A stretch of DNA of 64,000 bases from Symsagittifera roscoffensis (Eukaryota > Xenacoelomorpha > Acoela > Convolutidae), in contig NC_087071.1 in the NCBI RefSeq assembly GCF_963678635.1, positions 19,713,613 through 19,777,612 on the forward strand, read 5' to 3'. Of this stretch, positions 35,936-46,642 are shown piece after piece (the first letter of the stretch is position 1; each line of letters starts with the position of its first letter). The notes under the pieces were generated by a model, which worked only from the letters and a program-made list of their open reading frames with translations, was not told where the DNA came from and did not search any database. The translations under genes and the position numbers were made by a program.

Positions 35936-37763
35936 AAGTGAATTATTCGGGTAGACAGCGCCCATTAACCTATGTTTCACTAAAAGGACCCCCCTTGCAA
36001 ATTGCAGCGCATGTACGATTTGACCCAGCAATCGCATGATAGCTGAGCACCATCACTAACGGAGAGCCCTAACGCCAGATCGGTAGCTCTTGTGTCGAGC
36101 TGACTTGTATGCCACTAAGTCGCTTAATTGTTCTGTCTAAATTGGTGCAGATTTTTGGGTATGAATGCAAAGCCGCTACTCCTATGTCGAAACGATTATT
36201 TACCAAATTTTTCTACCCACGCCGTGTACGTAACAATTTGTTTTTCCGACTTTTTTCGCATTTTTCTGAAAAGTGGTTGGTTCCTTAACTTCTTGTGCTA
36301 CACTTATTGTTTTCTTGACCATCTGTGTTAAACGCTTCCTTAGGTTTTTGTCCGGTTTTTTTCTGACCCCTTAAAATTCTGTTGTTAAAATTAATATATC
36401 TTTTTCTCCAACTTTAGTCCTCATTTTGATACGTATCCAACTTGACAATCTTGCGATGGCTATCCCGCGAAGCTCGATTCCGCGTCCTCTTATCAGAAGT
36501 TTAGATCGTGCATTTGTTCTGGGTTAGCAGTGGTCTCTATAGGCACTTCTAGTCTGGAACTGCAGTCAATTTAACGTTGTCTCACCTCAAACTGTGTGGT
36601 TTCGCTTGCTAGATTTGATAGACTCGTGTTAGGTTGTCTCCCCACGTGATTTTTAAATTTTGTGCCAGCATGTGGAGTTTTGTGCCGGCACTTGGGGTAA
36701 TCCAGAGAGCTCCGCCACGTCTGAAGTAATCCTCTATAGTCTATTATTTGGGTCGATCTTCATTACCCATGACGTAACTTTTGAAAATATAGTTGCATAA
36801 ACTTGATTACACCCTCAATTCTGTCCCATTGCTACAGAATTGGGACAGATGTCCCCGTAACATCCTCAAATTCCGCCCAAGTTACGGGGACATCATATAC
36901 TGTTCACGATATCCAACGCCGCATCGATCACTGAACCGTCGTCCCGGACGCTCGGTTTTTTTTCTGATGTTGTAGAAATATGTGCTGTATGACTTTTTGG
37001 CAGCCTCTCAATTGTTTTCTATCTTGAAATGTATCAGCGATCAGTTATTTTAATCCTATCGTGTAGCCGTCATTATAAAGCGATGTCATAACATTCGTTG
37101 TAGCTTTATTCTATTTGAGAGTGTACTTTTTTCGATCAAGGTCCCCGTGTTTGTTGCCAATGACATGATGGAATTTCATGATCTATTGCAGGCAACAGTT
37201 GACGTGCCTCTACCAGTTTTGTGTTCTTTCGGGAGACTTTTTTTTTGGGCTCATTTGGTATAAGATCCCAAATTTACCAGTTTGGTATCAATTAGTGTTC
37301 ACTTTTTGTTTTTTTTTCTGACCAGTTGGCATTGTTTTGGGTTCAAGTGTCTTTGTTTTGATATCTCTACTCGGAACTCGACATGTTACTCTTGTGCAGT
37401 TTGTTCTCTCTGGGGGTCCGAGAACCTGGATCGAATACGATCTTTTTGTTTTTGCTTCTGCGTGGTGCACCTGTTATTTGATGAATTACCTTGTCCTATT
37501 TGTCCCCATCTTGTTGCGATGTCATTATAGTATCCACCTTTCGGACTTTGCCACGTGGATATTCCGTCGGATATGCAATTTTTGTTTCAAATTCCGCCCA
37601 AGTGATTCTTGATCGGAATTGTTGTTCTGATAGCCAGATGGTTTTCCCCGAGATGTGATGTAATGCAACTTGTCTTCATACTGGTTTCATTGTTTTATCC
37701 CCTGTCGTTTTTTTCTGTTCAGCGTCTTTCCACTCTTGCCACGATGTCTTTTGGGTGCGTACC
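35936..37763. other. Moderate-GC decayed sequence with hairpins
   Basis: Less AT-rich than its surroundings, possibly the rest of the decayed element at 34985-35935: minus-strand snippets such as RITSDVAELSGLPQVPAQNS near 36690-36740 look coding. A 17-base identical string (TCAAATTCCGCCCAAGT) occurs at about 36867 and 37588. No intact gene. Confidence 0.35.
36816..36893. repeat. Two adjacent hairpins, the first with alternative pairing
   Basis: CTGTCCCA (36821-36828) pairs with TGGGACAG (36841-36848). Overlapping this, CAATTCTGT (36816-36824) can instead pair with ACAGAATTG (36834-36842). Immediately after, ATGTCCCCGTAAC (36849-36861) pairs perfectly with GTTACGGGGACAT (36881-36893). Confidence 0.6.
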
Positions 37764-38536
37764 CACGGAGCCGCATTCCCGGATAGCCGAAAAAACTAAA
37801 TACCTCCGGTTTTAGTTAAATTAAACCAGAAAACTCTTGAGACGCATTTTGATTGGACAGAAAATGCCTCAAAATTTTGCAGCCTGTTAGCTTACAAAAT
37901 TCTGAACATTTTTAAGTGATTCGCTAATTTTTTTTAACTCTCATTGAATTAATTAACTACAAAAGTCTGACTACAACAGGGATTCGACCCCCTCACCAAC
38001 CAAAGGGTCCCTCTTTGGTATGTTTTATTATATCCGTTTTCGGCCGACAAACCCTAAAATATTTTAGTATATGCTAACTTTAAAGGGGAGCGCGCGCTGA
38101 AAAAAAAGCAATTTTTTGGACAAATTTTTTTCAAAAAAAACCCAAAAACGGGGTTTTGGCCTGTTTTTTTTAAAACATTTGTCCGGTTTTTTAATGCGTT
38201 CATTTTTTTTGCCGGGGGAAAGTGGGGGTAATTGGGAGGAGGGGAAGGGAGTGGGAAGGAAAAAAGATAGGACTAAGTGTATGGTTGGGGGGTAGAGATA
38301 GGGGGTACCCCATATAAAATAAAACAATGTTTTTAAGTAATTTCGTAGGATCTCTTTAACTACTGTCGCCCCCTATGGTACCTAGTAACGAATCTCGAAT
38401 CCCCCCCTATTAATAAGAAATGGGTAGGGGGTAATTGTTAAGTAGATCCAAAATTTCGGCTATCCGGGAACGAATTTATTTTTCGGCTATCCGGGAACGA
38501 ATTTATTTTTCGGCTATCTGGGTATTCGGCTCCGTG
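37764..38536. mobile_element. MITE-like element with terminal inverted repeats (773 bp)
   Basis: The left end CACGGAGCCGCATTCCCGGA and the right end, reversed, CACGGAGCCGAATACCCAGA are followed on both sides by TAGCCGAAAAA. No transposase. An R1 repeat copy (37978-38340) sits inside, and near the right end a 27-bp unit (TTCGGCTATCCGGGAACGAA core) repeats 2.6 times at 38455-38525. I could not identify a convincing target duplication, so the element is old or its ends have been altered. Confidence 0.6.
37978..38340 (+). repeat. Dispersed repeat family R1, copy 3
   Basis: Begins GGGATTCGACCCCCTCACCA. It shares AAAGGGTCCCTC, a CTAAAATATTTTAG-like block and GGGAGCGCGCGCTGAAAAA with copies at 5402 and 6541, and ends CCCCATATAAAATAAA as copy 1 does. 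Nested in the MITE-like element. Confidence 0.65.
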
Positions 38537-39839
38537 ACACGCCACCGTCTTTTGCCACCTCTCTGATTATAATTGTGGGAAGTCCCCCTGGTTTGTAGTC
38601 TAACAAATCTTCATTTCTTTTTGGGGAGTTTTTTTGTTCCACTGGGCTGTTTTGTGTTCTCTTTTTTCGTCGTTTTGTCCCTGATTGGTAAGCACACCAA
38701 TTGTTTTCTTTTCCTTCTGATTTTGTTATCTGTCTTTGCTGTAGTGTTTGAATCCAATATCATTTTTGACTATAAAAGTGTTTTGGACAGTCAATTTATT
38801 TACTGCTTTCTCTACGTTTCAATCAAATACTCCGATGCTTGAATCCTATTCGCCAATTCGTTGAGCACGCAGTTGTCTAAATTTTCCAGCTTTGAAATGA
38901 AAGTGCACCTTTTACCAAATTCGGGTCATAATTGCTTGCTGGTAGCGCCGAGCTGACTGGGTTTTGAGAGATGTAGTCAATTAGAACCATGTTTGTTGCT
39001 GCTAATTGTTTCATATTAAAATTGTATTTTTATATATGGTCATAATCTACCAATCGATCTGGTTAATCACCATTGTACCGCCTTTTATTTCTCCGATGAG
39101 TTCAATGGGCTTGAAAGAGCTGGATGATCAGTAATTATTTTAAAAGAAAGGCTGTATAGAGAGTACTTTTTAAAATGTTCAACCAACGAAAATTGCAAAA
39201 GTAGCTCCAAATTTTAGTGGAATACATTTCCCCGAAAATATTCAAGAAATTTGATGCAAAAGAAAGCGGTATCTAAGCTTCTGAGGCGTATTACTCCAAT
39301 GCCAACCCCAGTCCAAAGGTTTTTGCATCATACTCCTTTGTTTCTAGATATTGGTTAAAAAAATCCCACCAGATTTTTTCGCCACCAGATTTATTTTCTT
39401 TTTGATTGTTTTTCCGAATTCTGAAGATAAAGTTGTATCGTTAAAATGCTATAATTTTTCCGTGATGAACAATATTTCTAGCTGTGTGCACAGGTCTCTA
39501 GTCGTTATCGTTCGTAAATCGGTGTTCGGTTGCCTTTGCCGAAAATGTCTTTTCACTTCTTCGCTCGAGCTAAGGTAACTGTAGTAATTGGCTTTGATAT
39601 CTTCCTCATCCCACGGAATCGAGCCTCATAATAACCCCTTGCTCTCACTTTTTTTGTTCTCATGTTTGATCCGTTCTTCTTTATTTCTGTTTGTTTCCTT
39701 GTGGATCTCATCCTCAATTTTTGGGGCCGTTGGTGTATATGGTGTTGTCAGTCTGGTGAATGTGGCGTTTTATGAAGTTTTTTTGCACAATTTACATGTA
39801 ACATTTTTTTTTCGCAATTCAGAAGAAAGTGCGGGGTAT
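38537..39839. other. Non-coding stretch
   Basis: AT-rich, T-tract-rich sequence with chance ORFs only. Nothing recognised. Confidence 0.45.
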
Positions 39840-40310
39840 TTGCGGTGTTTTCTTATTCAATCAATTTTCGACTTCTTGACAAAGTAGTTTTGAATTTTTT
39901 AAATACCGTCTGAGAGATTTTGTTCTCAAATTTCAAAAACTGTTTCTGCTGTGATTACTTTTCTCTTACTTTTTTTTGGGTTAGAAAAATGCAAATTTGG
40001 TCAAACTGGGATACTTACTGCGCGATGTTTTGCCTTCTTAGAACACGTGTAAATGGCAAATTAATGTGTTCCAAATATGATTGACGTCAACAATTTAATC
40101 ATTATGATACAATAAAAGACGCTAAACACAACTTTGGTAATTTACATAGCAGGTGGGGAGATAAAATGAAGAAAAAAGTAATTTTTTCACTATTTTGTCA
40201 ATTATTCGACCAAAAAATCAATTAACTAAAATTATTGTGCAATCGAAAGCGGCAGGGCCTCGCCTTGATAAACGATTAGTCCTGTACTGCTTAAAAACTG
40301 GAAGTTGTGA
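39840..40310 (+). repeat. Dispersed repeat family R2, long copy 1
   Basis: It parallels 40540-41045 in block order: a TTCGACTTxTT block, a TGTGATxACTTTTCT block, CAATTTGG..., TTxACTGCGCGAT, GTTCCAAAT, a TGGGG box and the tail. More diverged than copy 2. Confidence 0.5.
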
Positions 40311-40539
40311 GGCCGGCAATTTTTGATGACTCCAAAGTTTGATACAAGTTTTCTAGTTAAGAATTGTGATAATGATGCGGTTCTCTTGCTTTTCATTAGA
40401 AGCGTTCAAGACTCAAAAACTAACAGTTTTGAAAATTAGCGTTCTTTATTGCTCTGTCAGCTCATTTTGCTTATGAAATATGGGCGGCGATTTTTGTTCC
40501 GACTCTTTCGATACGAAAGTAACGGAATATTTGTGCTCG

Positions 40540-41045
40540 GGGTGGTTTTTTTTTCTTCAGACAGTTTTCGACTTTTTAACTAGCCTTTTTCGACGGAATT
40601 TCTTATATCATTCGGAAGGTATTGTTGTCCTGAGCTCAAATTTGAAAAGATATCTTACCTGTGATCATTTTTCGTAAAGTTACGGGGGTTTAAAGATTGC
40701 CATTTTGGCCAATTTGGAACAATTAACGCGCGATATATTTCGCGCTATTAACGCGTATGCGGAGAGTTATTCCGTCTTATAAATCGTTCCAAATTGGTTG
40801 AAAGAAGCTTATTTGTCACAATTAATTTGTTACAAGGAGCGAAAATTATCATTTTGTACTTTATATGGCTTGTGGGGGGATGATTTTCGAAAAAAAATTT
40901 CTAATTTTCGAAAAAAAATTTCATTTCGTTTTATTTCATTTAATTTTTGAAAGTTATTACTGCATCATAAACCTTAAACGGCAGTCGGAACATTCAGGGC
41001 TTTGCCCTGATACGAGCAGTCTTGTTTTAATTGCTGCAATTTAGT
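40540..41045 (+). repeat. Dispersed repeat family R2, long copy 2
   Basis: Contains the near-palindromic TTAACGCGCGATATATTTCG...ATTAACGCG core (about 40721-40753) and the conserved tail CAGTCGGAACATTCAGGGCT...ACGAGCAGTCTTGTT (40982-41034). Its first half matches 2345-2560 in reverse. Confidence 0.6.
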
Positions 41046-42084
41046 TTCTTTGAATTGACGTGATTTAATTGAATCTTTCATCGTTCTCAACCAGAGCTTA
41101 AAAGACTGCTAAGATGAAGAAAAACTCATTACTAATTTTCCCTTCAAAAGACAAAGAAGAAAAAAAGAAAATTAACGTCAAATCTTAATTGAAAATTAAG
41201 CATAATTAAACTTTGAGGAATGGAGTTTTTCAAAATTTTTTGTGAACATGCTAGTCAAACTTTTCAACTAAACTCAATGATAAATATCGAAACATTATAT
41301 TCAATACACTGTTTAGCAATAATGTATAGTTTGTAAAGCGATAACGTTTTCATTTCCAATTTTTAGCCTTAAGAACTAGTATTACTCATTCTCAATATAT
41401 TGAAAAATTGTTTTTTACTAGTTTACTAATGTTATACAAATTTAGCAGCAATGTTTTTTTTTGACTGAGTTAAATATGTGTTAATTGTTTTTTTTTGAAT
41501 TTCCACGTTAATCCAAATCACAAAAATATAAAGAACCAGCTGTTGACAACAAAATGCTTTCATAAAAAGTTTCGTAGTAATGATACTATTTTTGTTATAA
41601 AGCTTGTTGTCCGACTTTCGAAAAAACTAAGGAAATTGTATATCTGAAGTGTTTGTTTTTCAAATTTAGAACAATTTCTTAAAAAGCTGACAGCGGATTG
41701 GTATCGATCTTGAATTTTATGCCAGGCAATTTTATTGAATAGATTAAAATGAGGATACCAGCTGCTCTTATAACTTTTCGATAAGTTTGAATCGTAAATT
41801 TTATACGTGGCAAATCATCCGCATCATCCAAATTATCCTTCCCAATTTTTTTGTGGCAAACTTCAATTTATGATATTACTTCTATTATTCAAGTTTTGGC
41901 AAGTGCGTGTGATGTTTGCGGTACATAATTTTTGATTTAAGAAGTTTTTTAATTCAACAACTAATAGAGATCACTTAAATGACAGTCGCAACATTCAGGG
42001 CCTTAAAGAGCTTTGATATGTTTAATTGATATTTTTTGGAATGTCATAAAACGATTGTGTTGCCTTCAAGGGTCGAGGTCCCAA
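41046..42084. other. Non-coding stretch
   Basis: AT-rich with no gene. Only a decayed R2 tail (GACAGTCGCAACATTCAGGG, about 41984-42003) is recognisable. Confidence 0.45.
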
Positions 42085-42159
42085 ACTCATGTCAAGACTT
42101 TGTGAGTCGCGTCGCATCCCTGATTTAAACCCATGTTACATTGTCGCGCCGAAAGTTTG

Positions 42160-42400
42160 AGGCTGGAAAGTCCTGAGATGTGTCGCTCCGTGGGTTGCGG
42201 TGGTCTGAATGCATCCAAATTTGGTCGCAAAGTTCCAAACATGAGTTGCAAAATCTAGACATACAAATTTTTGGTTGCAAAAATCTGGACAGATTTTTTC
42301 CAGACTTTCGCAACAAGTTTTGTTCATGCCAGACTATCGCGACCCACGGAGCGACATAAGTCTAGATTTTCCAAACTCATCTCTAGACTCTGTGGATTGC
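42160..42400. repeat. Imperfect inverted repeat at the array's left end
   Basis: GTCGCTCCGTGGGTTGCGGT (42182 onward) is mirrored by GCGACCCACGGAGCGAC (42340-42356), and the centre is CAAAAATCTGGACAGATTTT (about 42280-42299). The array orientation switches here. Confidence 0.65.
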
Positions 42401-43565
42401 CCCGCATCTGGATTTAGACCCAAATCGCATAGACAAGCCAAGAATTTGAATCTGAAAAGCCGAAATCTGACGCGGGTTGTGGTAGTCTGGAAATATCAAA
42501 AATTTTTCGTAAAAGACTGAACATGGTTCGCAAAAAAAACTGGATATTCCAAAATTTGGTCGCGAAAGTCTGGACACACATTTACTACACTTTCGTGACT
42601 TTATGCCCAGACTTTCGCGACCGAATTTTGGAATTTCCAGACATTCGAGACCCAAGTCAAACGTTTCGAGACCCATATCCGGACTTTCGCGACCCATGTC
42701 CAGACATCCGCGACCAAATTTTGGTATGTCTAAATTATCGCGACCCACGCGCGACCCATTTCGAGACTTTCCAGACACAAACTCTCAGCGCGACCTTGAA
42801 ATTTGAGTGTAAATCGGTATGCGGCGCAACCCACGGCGCGAAGTTATCTCCAGCCTTTCCAGTTTCAACTTTTCGTCGCGACTATGAAAGTTGCACCGTC
42901 TACATCTTGGTCGCGAAAGTCGAGCTGTATTAATTTCAATCGCGAGAGTCGTGCCGTTTCCACGTCGGTCAGGAAAATGCGCAGTCTCAACCTCGGTGGC
43001 AGAAGTAGACCAAAAGACTTTCTGTGTTCAGCCGTTTCCACCTTGACGCAGAAGTCGCACCGTCCCCACCTTTGTCGCGAAGATCAAGTCGTCTCCACTT
43101 CGGTCGCAATACCCGAGCCGTCTCCACCTTGATACCGGTAGTTGCAACATTTCAACTCGGTCCAAAATTTGAAAGACGATTTTTCTGGGTCGCGCCATCT
43201 CGGCCTTGGTCTGAATTTTGTGCTGTCTCCGCCTAGGTCTAGAAAGTCGCCGTCGTCACTACCTTGTTCGCGAAGGTCTGGACGAATTGTTTCTTGGACG
43301 CGCCGTCTCCGCCTTGGTCGTGAGAGTCGCGCCGTCTCCACGTTGGTCGCAAAGATTGCAAGGAATTGTCTCTTGGTCGTGCAGATTCTCCCTTGGTCTG
43401 GAAATCCGCGCCGTCTCCGCCTTGCCTTTCTCCTCCGTCTCTGATTGGTCGCGAAAGTCGTGCGGTCTCGGCCTAGTTCACGAAAACTATGATAACTTTT
43501 TTCGTGGTCGCGACGTCTCCTCCTTGGTCGTGAAAGTCGCATCAACTACACCTTGGTCGCAAAAG

Positions 43566-43826
43566 TCGCGCAATCTTTAATTGTTCGCGAAATAAACGCC
43601 GTCTCCAACTCTAATCTGGAAAGTCGCCCCTTCTCACCTCAATCAAAAAAACCGCTAAAACTTTTTCCTGGTTGCGCCGACTCCACGTGTTGGTCTTTAA
43701 AGTCACGCAATCTCCACCTCAGCCGCGTCTCCACGTCTCCACGTTTGCGACGTCTCTACCTCAGCCGCAAAAACCACGCGAACTTTGTTCTTGATCGCGC
43801 CAAATACACTTTAGTCGCAATTAGTT
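43566..43826. repeat. Long inverted repeat, left arm
   Basis: Near-complement of 44628-44888 over about 260 bases, with small indels. For example GTTCTTGATCGCGCCAAATA (43787-43806) against its complement at 44635-44654. The spacer is 0.8 kb. Confidence 0.85.
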
Positions 43827-44450
43827 GCACCGTCTCAACCTCGATTGCAAAAGGTGCCGTCTACCACCATATTCTTGAAAGTCACACCGTCTTCACGTTG
43901 GCCGCGAGGATTGCCAGGAATTGTCTCTTAGTCGCGCCATCTCCGCCTTGGTCTGGAAATTCGGACCGTCTTCACGTCTGTCACAAAAGCCGCCAGACAA
44001 TTTTTCTTGGTCGCACCATCTCCGCATCGGTCGCGAAAGTTGCGCCGTCTCTAACTTGGTCGCAAAATGGCGCACCGTTTCACCTTGATTTGATCTGGAA
44101 TGCTGCTCCGTCTCCACCTGGGTCGCGAAAACCGCGCGAACTTTTTTTTCTTAGTCGCTACGTATGGTTGCAATTGTCGCGCCGTTCCGCCTTGACCTGG
44201 AAGGTTGTGCCGTGTCCACCTCGGTCGCAAAAGCAGCGAGACACCTATTCTGGGTCGTGCAGTCATCTTGAAACTCTCGCAGTCTCCGTCTTGCTCTGAA
44301 AAATTGCGCCATTTCCACCTTGGTTGCGGAAATTACGCTGTTTCTTCCTCTGTCGCAAAATTATAATGTCTCCACATTTGTCTTGGAAACCGCGAGAAGT
44401 ATTTTCTTGTTTGCGCCACTTCCGCCGTGGTCGCGAAAGTCTCCCCGTCT

Positions 44451-44608
44451 CCACATGGTGGCGGAAGTCCTGCCGACTCCACATTAATCGCGCCGACTCC
44501 ACGCAGCCGTCTGGAACGTCGACTCCATATTGGCCGACTCCGCATGGTGGCGGAAGTCCTGCCGACTCCACATTAATCGCGCCGACTCCACGCAGTCGCT
44601 TGGAACGC
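44451..44608 (+). repeat. Direct repeat in the spacer of the inverted repeat
   Basis: The segment starting CATGGTGGCGGAAGTCCTGC at 44454 recurs at 44543 (period 89) with about 60 identical bases, so a very recent duplication. Confidence 0.8.
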
Positions 44609-44627
44609 AGTCGCCTGGAACGCGAGT

Positions 44628-44888
44628 AAGGTGTATTTGGCGCGATCAAGAACAAAGTTCGCGTGGTTTTTGCGGCTGAGGTGGAGTCGTCGCAAAGGTG
44701 GAGACGTGGAGACACGGCTGAGGCGGAGATTGCGTGACTTTAAAGACCAACACGTAGAGTCAGCGCAACCAGGGAAAAGTTTTAGCGGTTTTTGTGATTG
44801 GGGTGAGAAGGGGCCACTTTCCAGATCAGAGTTGGAGACGGCGTTTATTTCGCGAACAATTAAAGACAGAGACTGCGCGACTTTCCAC
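44628..44888. repeat. Long inverted repeat, right arm
   Basis: Reverse complement of the left arm. RNA crossing the region could fold into a long hairpin. The repeat explains why the plus-strand ORF at 43553 and the minus-strand ORF at 45136 share the same peptide. Confidence 0.85.
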
Positions 44889-45191
44889 ACGACTGCGCGA
44901 CCAGCCGTCTGGAAAGTCGCGCAGTCTCCGTCTTGCTCTGAAAAACTCGTCTTGCCTTGGTCGCGAAAGTCACTCCTTCTCCACCTCGGTCGCGAAAGTC
45001 GTGTCGTCTCCACATTAATTGCGAAAGCTGCTAGAAATTTTCTCTTGCTCATGCCATCACCGCCTTGGTCTGGAAACGAACGCCGTCTCCCCATCGGCCA
45101 TGAAGGTTGCAAAATTTTGTTTCTTGGTCGCACCATCTCCTCTTTGGTCTGGATCCTCGCGTCGCCTCCGATTCACCTTGGGCGCAAAGGT

Positions 45192-45944
45192 CCGGGGTTG
45201 ACCAAAACTTCTTACCATACAATTCCATACAATTCCATACAATGCCACACGTACAGAAAAATGAATGAAATAAACCTTTTTCTATAAATGAAAACCGTAT
45301 GATAAGTATTTTTCCATAAACCGAAAATTTGATTTTTTTTTTCTTATTTTATTTCTGAAAACTTTGGGTTGGGTTCGTCACCGAACGCAAGTGACAAAGA
45401 CTTTGGCTTACTCGAAGCACCAAAGGATGGACGGTCTTGCATTTACAATTCATACAAAACGACCTGAATTGTTTTAAAGCTGTCTCTCACAAATGATATA
45501 ATGAAAGTAACATGCCATACAAAAGAAGGAGGCGTTTTGAGCCTTTTTGAAAAAATAATTTCCAAATATACGGAAAAAACAGCTTTTCTGTATCCAGGAT
45601 TACGTTATGCACACAAAAAATTAAATTTTGCATGCAATAAAAGAGAGTTTTAGAAAATGTTTGTTTGTGTGTTAAACTAGTTTGCTGTTGAAAAAAACTC
45701 AAAAAAATTTTAGGGGCATTTTCAAATGGGAGTTGTGTAATAAACATTTCTTTCAAAAAATAAAATCTCGGTTTTTTCCTCACCAGACTGTTTTTATTAG
45801 AATCAAAAGCCGCAGAAACTAGTTAAAATCTTTTTTCAACCATTTTATGAAATTGTATGAAAATTGTATGACAAACATTTTTCCATACACTTCATGTATG
45901 AAACTGTATGATAAGCAACTTCGGTGTATGTCGATCAACCCGGG
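45192..45944. mobile_element. MITE family R3, copy A
   Basis: Ends CCGGGGTTGACCAAAA and, reversed, CCCGGGTTGATC. Subterminal CATACAATTcCAT and GTATGATAAGC motifs face each other. It contains the internal block TGTATCCAGGATTACGTTAT (45587). About 750 bp, no transposase. Other copies at 56274, 57562 and a fragment at 49655. Confidence 0.7.
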
Positions 45945-46076
45945 TCCTTTCGATCTTTCACTGTACTCAAAAGTATCAGAAACACGACGCTTCTAGCCAA
46001 TAGTTTCTTTTCGATAATCAAACGCAAGTTTGTTTGACGATGGTTTATAAGTTCATTCATTTCAAACTATTATCAG

Positions 46077-46642
46077 ATGAAGCTGAAAAGTTATCCCCAG
46101 ATAAAGCTGACGACATTCCCCTATCACTTCGTAACATAACAACAAAGATGAACACTGATGGTGGAGATGATCTTGACTGTTCAAAAATGAATTTGGTCAA
46201 TCCAGAAGATTTGATGGAAAACAGCCCGAAAAAGCATATAATGATTAGTTATTCGCACAACGAGAAAGCCGTCGTGAAAAAAATGGTGGCAGATCTTCGC
46301 AAAAAGATCAAAGTCGAAATCTGGATAGACGAGGATAAAATGCACACAGGTCAGGGTCTTGTTGAAGAAATGGCGCAAGCAGTGGACAATGCTAGTTGTG
46401 TTATTTGCTGTTATTCGGACGCGTATGCAAAAAGCAAAAATTGCATGTTGGAGTTCGAGTATGCCCAGTACACTGACTCAAAGAACATAGTCTATCTTCG
46501 CGTACAGGAGAACTGCGAGCCCAAAGGGAAACTTGGAATGTATCTGGCAGGCAAATTTTATTTCGATCTCTCTACCAACAGTAAGTATGATAAGAATTTT
46601 CCCAGGTTGGTCCAAAAGCTGGAAGCAGCTCATCCTGAATAA
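46077..46642 (+). CDS. TIR-domain exon (C-terminal part of the ARM-TIR gene)
   Basis: TIR domains act in immune signalling and some are NAD-cleaving enzymes. In the open frame that can also start at ATG 46034 (202 codons) the domain covers residues 67-180: KKHIMISYSHNEKAVVKKM (strand A), KVEIWIDEDKMHTG (BB-loop area), SCVICCYSDAY, then AKSKNCMLEFEYA, where E140 occupies the position of the catalytic glutamate of NADase-type TIRs after S/C residues, and GMYLAGKFYFDLS. A Cys-rich strand (VICCY) precedes it. The first 14 codons of the ATG frame look intronic and a CTATTATCAG acceptor ends at 46076, so I start the exon there, in phase with the ARM exon. Animal proteins with ARM repeats plus this TIR type are known. 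Stop TAA 46640-46642. Confidence 0.8.

Larger units (their letters stand above)
42085..45190. repeat. CpG-rich degenerate minisatellite array (3.1 kb)
   Basis: Built from variants of GGTCGCGAAAGTC, joined to CGCGCCGTCTCCACCTT from about 42880 on, giving a unit of about 30 bases. From 42085 to 42860 the unit appears mainly as its complement, ACTTTCGCGACC, and flips orientation around 42290. Base and CpG content are far above the flanks. Long ORFs on both strands (43553-44299, 44631-45287, 45136-44573) follow from the multiple-of-three-like unit and are not credible genes. The array ends exactly where an R3 MITE starts. Confidence 0.85.
34405..46076 (+). other. Proposed 11.7-kb intron joining ARM and TIR exons
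   Basis: Donor AAG|GTAGCA at 34405; acceptor CTATTATCAG ending at 46076. A second acceptor, TTATCCCCAG, 24 bases later keeps the same phase. Exon 1 ends in phase 1 (a single G) and exon 2 begins AT|GAA, giving a GAT codon and continuous helical sequence. The interval contains only transposon debris and satellites, no competing gene. Phase match alone has a one-in-three chance of being luck. Confidence 0.45.

Noticed and set aside
43553-45287. Long ORFs on both strands in the CpG-rich array (43553-44299 plus, 44631-45287 plus, 45136-44573 minus)
   Set aside because: They are translations of a minisatellite unit; the shared peptide on opposite strands is explained by the long inverted repeat.
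46034-46076. ATG at 46034 as the true start of a stand-alone TIR protein
   Set aside because: The 14 codons before the acceptor look intronic; possible but less likely than a spliced exon.
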